Source: Streptomyces lincolnensis (lineage in GTDB: Bacteria; Actinomycetota; Actinomycetes; Streptomycetales; Streptomycetaceae). From it: DNA of 64,000 nt. Within the stretch, counting starts at the first letter, position 1. Each line of letters begins with the position of its first letter. The position numbers were made by a program, and so were the translations under genes. Below the pieces are notes generated by a model. That model ran no database searches, was not told the origin of the DNA, and saw only the letters and a program-made list of their open reading frames with translations. Of this stretch, positions 9,347 through 17,747 are shown one piece after another. The stretch is from the NCBI RefSeq assembly GCF_001685355.1, contig NZ_CP016438.1, positions 7,688,001 through 7,752,000 on the forward strand, given 5' to 3'.

Positions 9347-10660
9347 ATGAACCGCCGTCACATCCTCGCCATGGTCGCCGGAGCGGCCCTGCTGGTCCCC
9401 GGATGCACCGGTACCGGAGGCACGTCCAAGGGTGCGGACGCCGAGGCGCCCACCGATCCGGCGAAGGTCACCGGCACCATCAAGGTCCTCACCGTGCGGA
9501 CCGACCTGATCCAGGACGGCACGCTGAAGCGCTACGCCGCCGAGTTCAGCAAGGCCTATCCCAAGGTCAAGGTCGAGTTCGAGGGACTCACCGACTACGA
9601 GGCCGAAGTCAAGATCCGCATGAACACCAAGAACTACGGCGACGTCCTGCTGATCCCCGCGGTCGTCAAGAAGAGCGACTACCCCAAGTTCTTCGCCTCG
9701 CTGGGCACCCAGGAGGAGCGCGCCAAGAAGTACCGCTTCACCGACTACACCACGGTCGACGGCAAGGTCTACGGGCAGAGCCCGAACGGGGTGAGCCCCG
9801 GGTTCATCTACAACAAGCGGATCTGGAAGGAGGCCGGGGTCACCGAGTGGCCCACCACCCCGGCCGAGTTCATCGCCGATCTCAAGGCCATCAAGGCCAA
9901 AACCGACGCGATCCCCTACTACACCAACTTCGCGGCGGGCTGGACGCTCAGCGGCTGGACGTCCGTCAACGGCTCGGTCCACTGCGACCCGAAGGCGACC
10001 GACAAGCTCGCCGAGGGCGACCCGTGGGCGAAGGGCGCCGATCTGCGCGTCGGCGACACCCTCCTGCACGACATGGTGAAGGCGGGGCTGATCGAGAAGG
10101 ACCCGACCACCAGCAACTGGGAGGAGTCCAAGCCCCGGACGGCGAAGGGCGAGATCGCCACCCAGTGGCTGGGCACCTGGGCGATCGTCCAGTTCCAAGA
10201 CGCCGCGAAGAAGGCCGGGGTGAACCCCGACGACATCGGCTTCATGCCCTTCCCGGCCCAGACCGGCAGCACGTTCTGCGCGACCATCAGCCCCGACTAC
10301 AACCAGGGCGTCAACGTCCACTCCCAGCACAAGGCCGCGGCCCGCGCCTGGATCGACTGGTTCACCGACAAGTCCACCTACGCGCAGGACAACCTGGCCA
10401 TCTCCCCGCTCAAGGGCGCCCCGCTCCCCGACGTCCTGAAGCCGTACGAGGAGGCGGGCGTGAAGTTCATCGAGGTGGACGACACCAAGGGCGCCCAGGT
10501 CAAGAACGTCGACAACCAGTCGGAGGTCGGCATCTACGCCCCCGAGTACCGGCAGAACCTCGTCGACCTCGCCCGCGGCGCACGCGACGGCAGCCTGGAG
10601 GCGTTCTTCGCCGACCTCAGCAAGCGGTGGACCGAGACGCAGCGGACCGCGGGGTCCTGA
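9347..10660 (+). CDS. ABC sugar-binding lipoprotein
   Basis: 437 aa; ATG with SD GGAGCT at 9334-9339. The signal peptide ends in a lipobox (LVPGC, about residue 20), so the mature protein is a lipid-anchored solute-binding protein. The body has the family 1 extracellular binding-protein pattern (IKVLTVRTDL, WKEAGVTEWPTTPAEF, MGIEG-type loops absent, WLGTWAIVQF, SPLKGAPLPDVL). It starts an operon with two permease genes. Substrate inferred as manno-oligosaccharides from the divergent beta-mannosidase. Confidence 0.9.
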   Translation: MNRRHILAMVAGAALLVPGCTGTGGTSKGADAEAPTDPAKVTGTIKVLTVRTDLIQDGTLKRYAAEFSKAYPKVKVEFEGLTDYEAEVKIRMNTKNYGDVLLIPAVVKKSDYPKFFASLGTQEERAKKYRFTDYTTVDGKVYGQSPNGVSPGFIYNKRIWKEAGVTEWPTTPAEFIADLKAIKAKTDAIPYYTNFAAGWTLSGWTSVNGSVHCDPKATDKLAEGDPWAKGADLRVGDTLLHDMVKAGLIEKDPTTSNWEESKPRTAKGEIATQWLGTWAIVQFQDAAKKAGVNPDDIGFMPFPAQTGSTFCATISPDYNQGVNVHSQHKAAARAWIDWFTDKSTYAQDNLAISPLKGAPLPDVLKPYEEAGVKFIEVDDTKGAQVKNVDNQSEVGIYAPEYRQNLVDLARGARDGSLEAFFADLSKRWTETQRTAGS

Positions 10661-11613
10661 TGACGGACACCACCGAGAAGGCGGCGGTGAAGACCACCAC
10701 GGGGGCGGCGTCCACCGCCCCCTCCCCGGCCCCCGCCCCACGCGGGACACGCGTGTGGCGGGGCGTCACCCCCTGGCTGTTCCTGATCGCCCCGCTCGCC
10801 CTGCTGATCACCTTCACCTACGCGCCGGTCGCCAACATGCTCGCGTACAGCCTCACCGACTGGGACGGCGTGAGCCCCGAACTGCGCTACATCGGCGCCG
10901 AGAACTACGCGGAGATCTTCACCCGCGAGGACCTCTTCCGGGTCTTCTTCGTCAGCGGCTACTACCTCGTCGCCTCCGCCGTGCAGATCGTCGCCGCGCT
11001 CTACTTCGCGACGATCCTGAGCTTCAACGTCCGCTTCCGGAACTTCTTCAAGGGCGTGCTCTTCTTCCCGTACCTGATCAACGGGGTGGCGATCGGCTTC
11101 GTCTTCCTCTACTTCTTCCAGGACGGCGGCACCCTCGACTCGGTGCTGAACCTGTTCGGCGTGGAGAGCGACCGGGCCTGGCTCGGCACCCCGGTCTCCG
11201 CCAACACCTCCCTCGCCGGCGTGTCCGTCTGGCGCTATCTGGGCCTGAACTTCGTCCTGTTCCTCGGCGCGATCCAGTCGATCCCGGGGGAGCTGTACGA
11301 GGCGGCGGAACTGGACGGCGCCAACCGCTGGCACCAGTTCCGGCACATCATCGCGCCGGGCATCAAGCCGGTCCTGACCCTGACGGTGATCCTCTCGATC
11401 TCCGGCTCGCTCTCGGTCTTCGAGGTCCCGTACATCATGACCGGCGGCGCGACCGGCACCGAGACCTTCGTGATCCAGACGGTGAACCTGGCCTTCCGGT
11501 TCGGCAAGACGGGACTGGCCTCCGCGGCCGCCGTGGTCCTTCTGCTGATCATCCTCCTGGTGACCTGGATCCAGCGGCGCCTGGTCCCCGACGACAAGGT
11601 GGACCTCGTATGA
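10660..11613 (+). CDS. ABC sugar transporter permease (MalF-like)
   Basis: 317 aa integral membrane protein with about six segments, starting at TPWLFLIAPLALLITFTYAP. The EAA loop that contacts the ATPase is present (YEAAELDGANRWHQFRHI). The ATG shares its A with the stop codon of the binding-protein gene (TGATGA), indicating coupling. It forms the membrane channel with the next permease. Confidence 0.92.
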   Translation: MTDTTEKAAVKTTTGAASTAPSPAPAPRGTRVWRGVTPWLFLIAPLALLITFTYAPVANMLAYSLTDWDGVSPELRYIGAENYAEIFTREDLFRVFFVSGYYLVASAVQIVAALYFATILSFNVRFRNFFKGVLFFPYLINGVAIGFVFLYFFQDGGTLDSVLNLFGVESDRAWLGTPVSANTSLAGVSVWRYLGLNFVLFLGAIQSIPGELYEAAELDGANRWHQFRHIIAPGIKPVLTLTVILSISGSLSVFEVPYIMTGGATGTETFVIQTVNLAFRFGKTGLASAAAVVLLLIILLVTWIQRRLVPDDKVDLV

Positions 11614-12440
11614 CCCGGCGTACCGTGGCCCGCGCCCTCGTGTACCTGTCGCTGATCGCCGCGACCGTGGTGGTCCTGCTCCCGCTCGTCGTCGTCCTGC
11701 TGACGTCACTCAAGTCCGAGCGGGAGATGACGCGGTCGGGCGGTGCGCTGTCGCTGCCCGACAACCTGCTGAACTTCCACAACTACGTCTCGGCGTTCCG
11801 GGACGGCGAGATGCTCTCCGCCTTCGCCAACACGGCGGTCATCCTGCTGGTCTCCGTCGGCGGCACCGTCCTCATCGGCTCGATGACGGCGTACGCCATC
11901 GACCGCTTCACCTTCCGCCTCAGGAAACTGGTCGTCGCTCTCTTCCTGGTCGCCGCGCTGGTCCCCGGCGTGACCACCCAGGTGGCGACCTTCCAGATCG
12001 TCAACAGCTTCGGCATGTTCGACAGCCTCTGGGCACCGATCGCGCTCTACATGGGCACGGACATCGTCTCGATCTACATCTTCCTGCAGTTCGTCCGGTC
12101 CATCCCGGTCTCCCTGGACGAGTCCGCGCGCCTCGACGGGGCCAACGCCTTCACGATCTACCGGAAGATCATCTTTCCCCTGCTCAAACCCGCGATCGCC
12201 ACCGTCGTGATCGTGAAGGGCATCACCGTCTACAACGACTTCTACATCCCGTTCCTCTACATGCCCTCCGAGGATCTTGGCGTGATCTCGACGTCCCTGT
12301 TCCGCTTCCGCGGCCCCTACGCGGCCCACTGGGAGGTCATCTCGGCAGGAGCGATCCTGGTGATCCTGCCGACACTGATCGTCTTCCTGTCGTTGCAGCG
12401 CTTCATCTACAACGGCTTCATGAGAGGAGCGACGAGGTGA
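11610..12440 (+). CDS. ABC sugar transporter permease (MalG-like)
   Basis: 276 aa, about six membrane segments, with the EAA loop SLDESARLDGANAFTIYRKI and the C-terminal LQRFIYNGFMRGATR typical of MalG-type permeases. Overlaps the preceding permease by four bases (ATGA). No ATPase gene follows; in Streptomyces such importers are generally energised by the shared ATPase MsiK, coded elsewhere. Confidence 0.92.
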   Translation: MTRRTVARALVYLSLIAATVVVLLPLVVVLLTSLKSEREMTRSGGALSLPDNLLNFHNYVSAFRDGEMLSAFANTAVILLVSVGGTVLIGSMTAYAIDRFTFRLRKLVVALFLVAALVPGVTTQVATFQIVNSFGMFDSLWAPIALYMGTDIVSIYIFLQFVRSIPVSLDESARLDGANAFTIYRKIIFPLLKPAIATVVIVKGITVYNDFYIPFLYMPSEDLGVISTSLFRFRGPYAAHWEVISAGAILVILPTLIVFLSLQRFIYNGFMRGATR

Positions 12441-12470
12441 TGAGCGCCCCGGGAGGCACCGCCGCGGGGG

Positions 12471-13751
12471 CTACGCGGACAGCGCGGCCACCAGCACGGG
12501 AGTGACCTGCTCGACCTGCCAGGGCCGGGCTCCGAAACCCGCCAGCGCGGTGCCCACCGACTCCGCGCTGACAACGTTGGGCGGCTCCCAGCAGACCCGC
12601 CGTACGGTGTCCGGCGTGATCAGGTTCTCCTGAGGCATGGTGAGCTGCTCGGCCAGGGCGGAGACCGCGGCCCGCGCGGCGGAGAGCCGCGCGGCGGCGG
12701 CGGGGTCCTTGTCGGCCCAGGCCCGCGGCGGCGGCGGCCCGGTGACGGGCTGCCCCGGCTGCGGCAACTGCGCGTCGGCGAGGACCTTGGCCCGGTCCAC
12801 GGCGGCCTGCCACTGCTCCAGCTGCCGCCGCCCCATCCGATGCCCGAAGCCGTTCAGAGCGGCGAGGGCGTGCACGTTCGCCGGAACGGCCAGCGCGGCC
12901 TCCACGATCGCCGCGTCCGACAGCACCTTGCCCGGCGACACGTCCCGCCGCTGGGCGATCCGGTCCCGCGCCTCCCACAGCTCCCGCACGACGGCCAGCT
13001 GGCGACGCCGGCGCACCTTGTGCATCCCGGAGGTCCGGCGCCAGGGCTCCTTGCGCGGCTCGGCGGGCGGCGCGGCGGCGATCGCCGCGAACTCCTGCTG
13101 CGCCCACTCCAGCTTGCCCTGCCGGTCCAGCTCCTTCTCCAGTGCGTCCCGCAGGTCGACGAGGAGTTCCACGTCCAGCGCGGCATAGCGCAGCCACGGC
13201 TCGGGCAGCGGCCGGGTCGACCAGTCGACGGCGGAGTGCCCCTTCTCCAGGACGAAGCCCAGGACACCCTCCACCATCGCGCCGAGGCCGACCCGCGGGA
13301 ACCCGGCGAGCCGCCCGGCCAGCTCGGTGTCGAACAGCCGCGTCGGCACCATGCCTATCTCGCGCAGACAGGGCAGGTCCTGGGTGGCGGCGTGCAGCAC
13401 CCACTCCACGCCGGAGAGCGCCTCACCCAGACCGGACAGGTCGGGACAGGCCACGGGGTCGATCAGTGCGGTTCCCGCGCCCTCGCGGCGCAGCTGCACC
13501 AGATAGGCGCGCTGGCCGTAGCGGTAGCCGGACGCCCGCTCGGCGTCGACGGCGACGGGGCCGGAACCGGCCTCGAACGCGGCGATCATCCCGGCGAGCG
13601 ATTCCTCGTCGGCGATCACCGGCGGAATGCCCTCGCGGGGCTCCAGCAAAGGGATCGGCGCCTCCGTAACAGAAGATCCGCCGTCGTCCGGAGGAGCGCC
13701 TCCGGTGGTTCGCAGTGAAATGTCTGCTGCGGTCTCTTGGGCGTCGGTCAC
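12471..13751 (-). CDS. rnd: Ribonuclease D family 3'-5' exonuclease
   Basis: 426 aa from GTG (13749-13751). DEDDy exonuclease motifs are visible: VAVDAERASG (DxE), the HAATQDLPCL motif, and YAALDVELLVDL (YxxxD). An HRDC-type helical domain follows (KVRRRRQLAVVRELWEARDRIAQRRDV). Expected to trim 3' ends of structured RNAs such as tRNA precursors in the cytoplasm. It lies head to tail behind the LuxR-type regulator gene, from which it is separated by a strong hairpin. Confidence 0.88.
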   Translation of the reverse strand: MTDAQETAADISLRTTGGAPPDDGGSSVTEAPIPLLEPREGIPPVIADEESLAGMIAAFEAGSGPVAVDAERASGYRYGQRAYLVQLRREGAGTALIDPVACPDLSGLGEALSGVEWVLHAATQDLPCLREIGMVPTRLFDTELAGRLAGFPRVGLGAMVEGVLGFVLEKGHSAVDWSTRPLPEPWLRYAALDVELLVDLRDALEKELDRQGKLEWAQQEFAAIAAAPPAEPRKEPWRRTSGMHKVRRRRQLAVVRELWEARDRIAQRRDVSPGKVLSDAAIVEAALAVPANVHALAALNGFGHRMGRRQLEQWQAAVDRAKVLADAQLPQPGQPVTGPPPPRAWADKDPAAAARLSAARAAVSALAEQLTMPQENLITPDTVRRVCWEPPNVVSAESVGTALAGFGARPWQVEQVTPVLVAALSA

Positions 13752-13777
13752 ATGTCAAGGGTATCCGTGTATGGACA

Positions 13778-13811
13778 GCGCCTGCCGACGGAACGTTCCG
13801 TCGGCAGGCGC
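13778..13811. terminator. Perfect 34-base palindrome, terminator
   Basis: Two 17-base arms meet without a loop (axis between 13794 and 13795). It lies between the end of the LuxR-type regulator gene and the start of rnd, both on the minus strand, so it most likely stops transcription of the regulator gene. No U-run follows, as usual for Streptomyces. Confidence 0.7.
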
Positions 13812-13918
13812 CTGAGGGTCGTAAACCAGTCAGCTCGGTGAAAGATCCGGTTCACGACGGGTGGATGCGTGGACGAAGATCAGCGGCCGATCAGGTTCAC
13901 GTCGGTGACGTATGCGGG

Positions 13919-14581
13919 TCAGTGGATGATGCCGGTGCGCAGGGCGACGGCGACCATGCCGGCCCGGTCGCCCGTGCCGAGCTTGCGGGCGATGCGGGCG
14001 AGGTGGCTCTTGACGGTGAGGGCGGACAGCCCCATCGAGACGCCGATCGCCTTGTTGGACTGGCCCTCGGCGACCAGCCTCAGCACCTCGACCTCGCGGC
14101 CGGAGAGCTCTCGGTAACCCCCCGGGTGGCTCGGGGAACCCGGGGGGCGGCGGTGCATTCGGGCGGCGGCGGAACCGATGGGGGCGGCGCCCGGCCGGGT
14201 GGGGAGCCCGAGGTTGGTACGGGTGCCGGTGACGACGTAGCCCTTGACTCCGCCCGCGAGGGCGTTGCGCACGGCGCCGATGTCGTCGGCGGCGGACAGG
14301 GCCAGGCCGTTGGGCCAGCCCGCGGCGCGGGTCTCGGACAGGAGGGTGAGGCCGGAGCCGTCGGGCAGGTGGACGTCGGCGATGCAGATGTCGCGGGGGT
14401 TGCCGATGCGGGGACGAGCCTCCGCGACGGACGAGGCCTCGATCACGTCGCGCACACCGAGCGCCCACAGGTGGCGGGTGACGGTGGAGCGGACGCGCGG
14501 GTCGGCCACGACCACCATGGCGGTGGGCTTGTTCGGGCGGTAGGCGACCAGGCTTGCGGGCTGCTCAAGGAGAACGGACAC
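13919..14581 (-). CDS. Atypical LuxR-family response regulator
   Basis: 220 aa if started at GTG 14579-14581, which has SD AGGAGG at 14586-14591; an upstream TTG (14635) gives 238 aa but has no RBS. The receiver keeps the candidate phospho-acceptor Asp (CIADVHLPDGSG) but has ADPR instead of the double-acidic DD and GYVVTG where the conserved Lys should be. C-terminal LuxR helix-turn-helix: LSGREVEVLRLVAEGQSNKA and the following recognition helix with TVKSHLARI. No kinase is adjacent. It belongs to the conserved hemE neighbourhood of Streptomyces; its target is unknown. Confidence 0.85.
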   Translation of the reverse strand: MSVLLEQPASLVAYRPNKPTAMVVVADPRVRSTVTRHLWALGVRDVIEASSVAEARPRIGNPRDICIADVHLPDGSGLTLLSETRAAGWPNGLALSAADDIGAVRNALAGGVKGYVVTGTRTNLGLPTRPGAAPIGSAAARMHRRPPGSPSHPGGYRELSGREVEVLRLVAEGQSNKAIGVSMGLSALTVKSHLARIARKLGTGDRAGMVAVALRTGIIH

Positions 14582-14778
14582 CAGGCCTCCTGGGGTGGGA
14601 CGGCTTTCCAAGGTCACAGTCGTCTTCGGCACCAAACCCCTGGGCCTTTAGAGAAAGATCACGATTTAGTGAGTAACAATCCGTGCAATTCGGACGTGCG
14701 GTCGATCGTTCGGTGAACGGATCGGTTCGTTCGAGCGTCGAGGAGTGACTGAAAGTGGCCGTATCGACAAAGTGACCG

Positions 14779-15447
14779 TCAGCGGGACTGCGGTCCGCGG
14801 CGCTGCGGCAGCGTGACCACCGAGGCGTCGCCGGGACCGGCCGGGGGCAGACCCGCGACCTGGGCGAGCAGATCGCACCAGGCAGTCAGATGGGCCGCCG
14901 TGTCCGGCACCCCGCCCAGCCCCTCCCGGGGTGTCCAGGAGGCGCGGATCTCGATCTGCGAGGCGGGCGGCCGTTCGGACAGCCCGCCGAAGTAGTGGGA
15001 GCTCGCACGCGTGACCGTGCCGCTCGGCTCACCGAACGCCAGCCCGCGCGCGCTCAGCGCACCGGTGAGCCAGGACCAGCAGACCTCGGGCAGCAGCGGG
15101 TCGGCGGCCATCTCCGGCTCCAGCTCCGCGCGCACCAGCGTCACCAGGCGGAAGGAGCCCCGCCAGGCGTCGTGCCCGTCCGGGTCGTGCAGCAGCACCA
15201 GCCGCCCGTCGGCCAGATCCTGGTCGCCGTCGACGACCGCGGCCTCCAGCGCGTACGCGTGCGGGGCGAGCCGCTGGGGCGCCCGCGTCGGTTCCACCTC
15301 GATCTGCGGGCGCAGCCGGCTGGTCCGCAACGCCTGGACCGCGGCCTGGAACGCCGGCGGCTCCGTACTGCCCGTATCCCGCTCCCCCTCCTTCTCGTCG
15401 TCCATTCCGCCAGCGCCGTCCGACAGTCGTCCTTGAGCCGCAGCCAT
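14779..15447 (-). CDS. DUF3000 family protein
   Basis: 222 aa soluble protein. The core WRGSFRLVTLVRAELEPEMA and LPEVCWSWLTGAL segments with an acidic N-terminus identify the actinobacterial DUF3000 family, usually found beside hemE as here (divergent, 225 bases apart). No catalytic motif or membrane segment is seen; function unknown. Confidence 0.8.
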   Translation of the reverse strand: MAAAQGRLSDGAGGMDDEKEGERDTGSTEPPAFQAAVQALRTSRLRPQIEVEPTRAPQRLAPHAYALEAAVVDGDQDLADGRLVLLHDPDGHDAWRGSFRLVTLVRAELEPEMAADPLLPEVCWSWLTGALSARGLAFGEPSGTVTRASSHYFGGLSERPPASQIEIRASWTPREGLGGVPDTAAHLTAWCDLLAQVAGLPPAGPGDASVVTLPQRRGPQSR

Positions 15448-15513
15448 GCGGGAAGATTAAGGGGAACCGGGGCCAGGCGCTGGCCTGACACCCCGGACCC
15501 GGTGTCCCTGTGG

Positions 15514-15628
15514 GCCCAGGGCCCTGCTGATGGATCTCCGCGGCGTCGCGACGCCCGGCCCGCACGCCGATCGCACGCACCGAACGCCGCTCCTTCTCCC
15601 ACGGAGATCCATCAGAAGGGCCCTGGCC
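15514..15628. repeat. 27-base inverted repeat spanning hemE upstream region
   Basis: The arms 15514-15540 and 15602-15628 are reverse complements at 25 of 27 positions; the core is GATGGATCTCCG / CGGAGATCCATC. They enclose 61 bases which contain a second perfect 14-base palindrome (GGCGTCGCGACGCC, 15542-15555). The structure ends 45 bases before the hemE start, in the DUF3000/hemE divergent region. It could be a long leader hairpin, a pair of operators, or a small non-autonomous mobile element. Confidence 0.6.
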
Positions 15629-15672
15629 GGGCGGGCTGAAGGGCGCCGTCGGCGTCGTGCAAGACTTGGCCC

Positions 15673-16740
15673 GTGAGCGCCAACGAGACCCCCACGGGCA
15701 AGCCGCCGACGGCCACGTACGACTCCGCCTTCCTCAAGGCATGCAGGCGTGAGCCCGTGCCGCACACGCCGGTCTGGTTCATGCGGCAGGCCGGGCGCTC
15801 GCTGCCGGAGTACCGCAAGGTGCGCGAGGGTATCCCCATGCTGGAGTCCTGCATGCGGCCCGAGCTGGTCACCGAGATCACGCTCCAGCCGGTCCGCCGG
15901 CACGACGTGGACGCGGCGATCTACTTCAGCGACATCGTCGTCCCCCTCAAGGCCATCGGCGTCGACCTCGACATCAAGCCCGGCGTCGGCCCGGTCGTCG
16001 AGCGCCCGATCCGTACCCGCGCCGACCTGGCCCAGCTGCGCGACCTCACCCCCGAGGACGTCTCCTACGTCACCGAGGCGATCGGTCTGCTCACCCGCGA
16101 GCTCGGCCCGACCCCCCTGATCGGCTTCGCCGGGGCGCCTTTCACCCTCGCGAGCTACCTCGTCGAGGGGGGCCCGTCCCGCACGTACGAGAACGCCAAG
16201 GCGATGATGTACGGCGAGCCCGAGCTCTGGGCCGACCTGCTCGACCGCCTCGCGGACATCACGGCCGCCTTCCTCAAGGTGCAGATCGAGGCCGGCGCCT
16301 CCGCGGTCCAGCTCTTCGACTCCTGGGCCGGGGCGCTGTCCCCGGCCGACTACCGCACCTCGGTGATGCCGGCCTCCGTCAAGGTCTTCGAGGCCGTCGC
16401 CGGCTACGGCGTCCCGCGCATCCACTTCGGCGTCGGCACCGGCGAGCTGCTGAAGCTCATGGGCGAGGCCGGCGCCGATGTCGTCGGCGTCGACTGGCGT
16501 GTCCCGCTCGACGAGGCGGTCCGCCGCGTCGGTCCCGGCAAGGCGCTCCAGGGCAACCTCGACCCGACCGTCCTGTTCGCCGGCCAGGACGCCGTCGAGA
16601 CCAAGGCCCGCGAGGTCCTCGACGCCGCCGCCGGTCTGGAGGGCCACGTCTTCAACCTCGGCCACGGCGTCATGCCGTCCACGGACCCGGACGCGCTGAC
16701 CCGGCTCGTGGAGTACGTCCACACCCGCACTGGCCGATAA
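15673..16740 (+). CDS. hemE: Uroporphyrinogen decarboxylase
   Basis: 355 aa from GTG 15673. Both family signatures are present: [19 protein letters not shown] near the N-terminus and [17 protein letters not shown]. It decarboxylates the four acetate side chains of uroporphyrinogen III to give coproporphyrinogen III in the cytoplasm. The later enzymes HemY and HemQ lie at 49.8-52.0 kb, on the far side of the biosynthetic cluster. Confidence 0.97.
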   Translation: MSANETPTGKPPTATYDSAFLKACRREPVPHTPVWFMRQAGRSLPEYRKVREGIPMLESCMRPELVTEITLQPVRRHDVDAAIYFSDIVVPLKAIGVDLDIKPGVGPVVERPIRTRADLAQLRDLTPEDVSYVTEAIGLLTRELGPTPLIGFAGAPFTLASYLVEGGPSRTYENAKAMMYGEPELWADLLDRLADITAAFLKVQIEAGASAVQLFDSWAGALSPADYRTSVMPASVKVFEAVAGYGVPRIHFGVGTGELLKLMGEAGADVVGVDWRVPLDEAVRRVGPGKALQGNLDPTVLFAGQDAVETKAREVLDAAAGLEGHVFNLGHGVMPSTDPDALTRLVEYVHTRTGR

Positions 16741-16756
16741 CAGCTCCTGGAAGGTG

Positions 16757-16786
16757 ACGGGCCGCCTGCCCCCGCAGGCGGCCCGT
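16757..16786 (+). terminator. hemE terminator hairpin
   Basis: A 13-base perfect stem (ACGGGCCGCCTGC and its complement) with a CCCC loop, 17 bases after the hemE stop. Confidence 0.85.
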
Positions 16787-16878
16787 TCGCATGTGTTCAC
16801 CAAACTTTTGAAGGCATTTACGCAGCTCGGCGAGTATCTCTGTGGAGGAATGGGAGGGTTTCAGTGATCCCATCTCTC

Positions 16879-16895
16879 CGGTACTTGAAGTACCG
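16879..16895. promoter_or_regulatory. CGGTAC-N5-GTACCG box, LuxR gene
   Basis: Perfect inverted repeat CGGTACTTGAAGTACCG with 6-base arms and 5-base spacer, about 205 bases upstream of the LuxR start. Same arms and spacing as 36055-36071. Confidence 0.65.
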
Positions 16896-16904
16896 TACGG
16901 TTTC

Positions 16905-16919
16905 TCGTACAAAGTACGA
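16905..16919. promoter_or_regulatory. TCGTAC-N3-GTACGA box, LuxR gene
   Basis: TCGTACAAAGTACGA, 6-base arms and 3-base spacer, identical in its arms to the dyad in the MFS/TetR intergenic region (40778-40792). Probable TetR-family operator. Confidence 0.65.
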
Positions 16920-17099
16920 TTGGTGGCTGCCGGGAACTCATCCGCTCATGACAGTCTCTAGTCAGTTGTCTGACATATGTACGGGTAAAGGGGGAGTGGC
17001 TCATTCCGGTCGCGGATTTGTCCAGCACCGCAACAACGTTTCCCCGAGCATGATCGACTCGACCAGCAGCTGCTGTACTCACTGTGTGAGGAGTTCTCC

Positions 17100-17747
17100 A
17101 TGCAAGCGTTAGGTGTTCTCGTCGTGGACCAGCACCCGGTGGTGAGGTACGCGCTCTCGTCACTGCTCGAAACGAGGGTGGCCTGGACCGCCGAAGCGGC
17201 AAGGAGTGACGAGGCATGGAACGCGATCACCACCTCCCGTCCGGATGTGGTCGTCCTGGAGCTGGAACTGGAGGACGGAGCGCGCGGTGTCGATCTGTGT
17301 CAGCGGGTGAAGGCCATGGAGAACGCTCCCCGGGCCGTCGTCTTCACCGGTGACGCCTCACCCGCCGCCGTCGTCGCCGCGATATCGGCCGGCGCCGACA
17401 GTTTTCTGCACAAGAGCGTCGGCAGCGCGGAACTCGTGGACGCGGTGCAACGCACCTACGACGGCCAGCGCATGTGGATGCTCGGCAAGGACGAGCGGGA
17501 CGACATCGACATCCGGACTGTCACCTCCGACGTGCTGCCCGCCGTCACCCGCAGGGAGGCCCAGGTCCTCAGCCTGGTTCTGCGCCGCTACACCAACGAG
17601 GAGATCGCGAGGCAGCTCTCCCTCGCCCCTCAGACCATCAAGAACCAGGTCAGCAGCGCCCTGCGGAAACTGGGCGTCAGCGGACGGCGTGAGCTGTTCC
17701 GCAAGTACTCCGGGCAGGGCGGTGCGACCACCGTGGTCAGGGGCTGA
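17100..17747 (+). CDS. LuxR-family regulator, probable cluster activator
   Basis: 215 aa, ATG preceded by GAGGAG. Response-regulator-like N-terminus (VLVVDQHPVVR, FTGDAS, FLHKSVG) and LuxR helix-turn-helix at about 148-205 (VTRREAQVLSLVL ... TIKNQVSSALRKLG). The phospho-acceptor position carries Glu54 (DVVVLELELEDG) instead of Asp and only one acidic residue remains at 10-11, so phosphorylation control is unlikely. Codon 4 is TTA (17109-17111), so translation should depend on the bldA leucyl-tRNA, common in pathway-specific activators. Its promoter shares two inverted repeats with promoters in the cluster. Ends 11 bases into the convergent crotonase gene. The pamamycin cluster has a LuxR regulator that I recall as PamR1. 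Confidence 0.85.
   Translation: MQALGVLVVDQHPVVRYALSSLLETRVAWTAEAARSDEAWNAITTSRPDVVVLELELEDGARGVDLCQRVKAMENAPRAVVFTGDASPAAVVAAISAGADSFLHKSVGSAELVDAVQRTYDGQRMWMLGKDERDDIDIRTVTSDVLPAVTRREAQVLSLVLRRYTNEEIARQLSLAPQTIKNQVSSALRKLGVSGRRELFRKYSGQGGATTVVRG

Larger units (their letters stand above)
16787..17099 (+). promoter_or_regulatory. Long low-GC promoter region of the LuxR regulator gene
   Basis: About 310 bases without a convincing gene and visibly poorer in G/C than the surroundings. It holds CGGTAC-TTGAA-GTACCG (16879-16895), a CCGTACGG palindrome, and TCGTAC-AAA-GTACGA (16905-16919). The first repeat recurs at the ketosynthase promoters, the second at the MFS/TetR promoter. An SD-like GAGGAG precedes the LuxR ATG. 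Confidence 0.7.

Noticed and set aside
16864..17112. Possible 82-residue gene before the LuxR gene (GTG with a GGGAGGG RBS)
   Set aside because: It overlaps the operator boxes and the LuxR start, has no Streptomyces codon bias and resembles no protein family; treated as promoter DNA.
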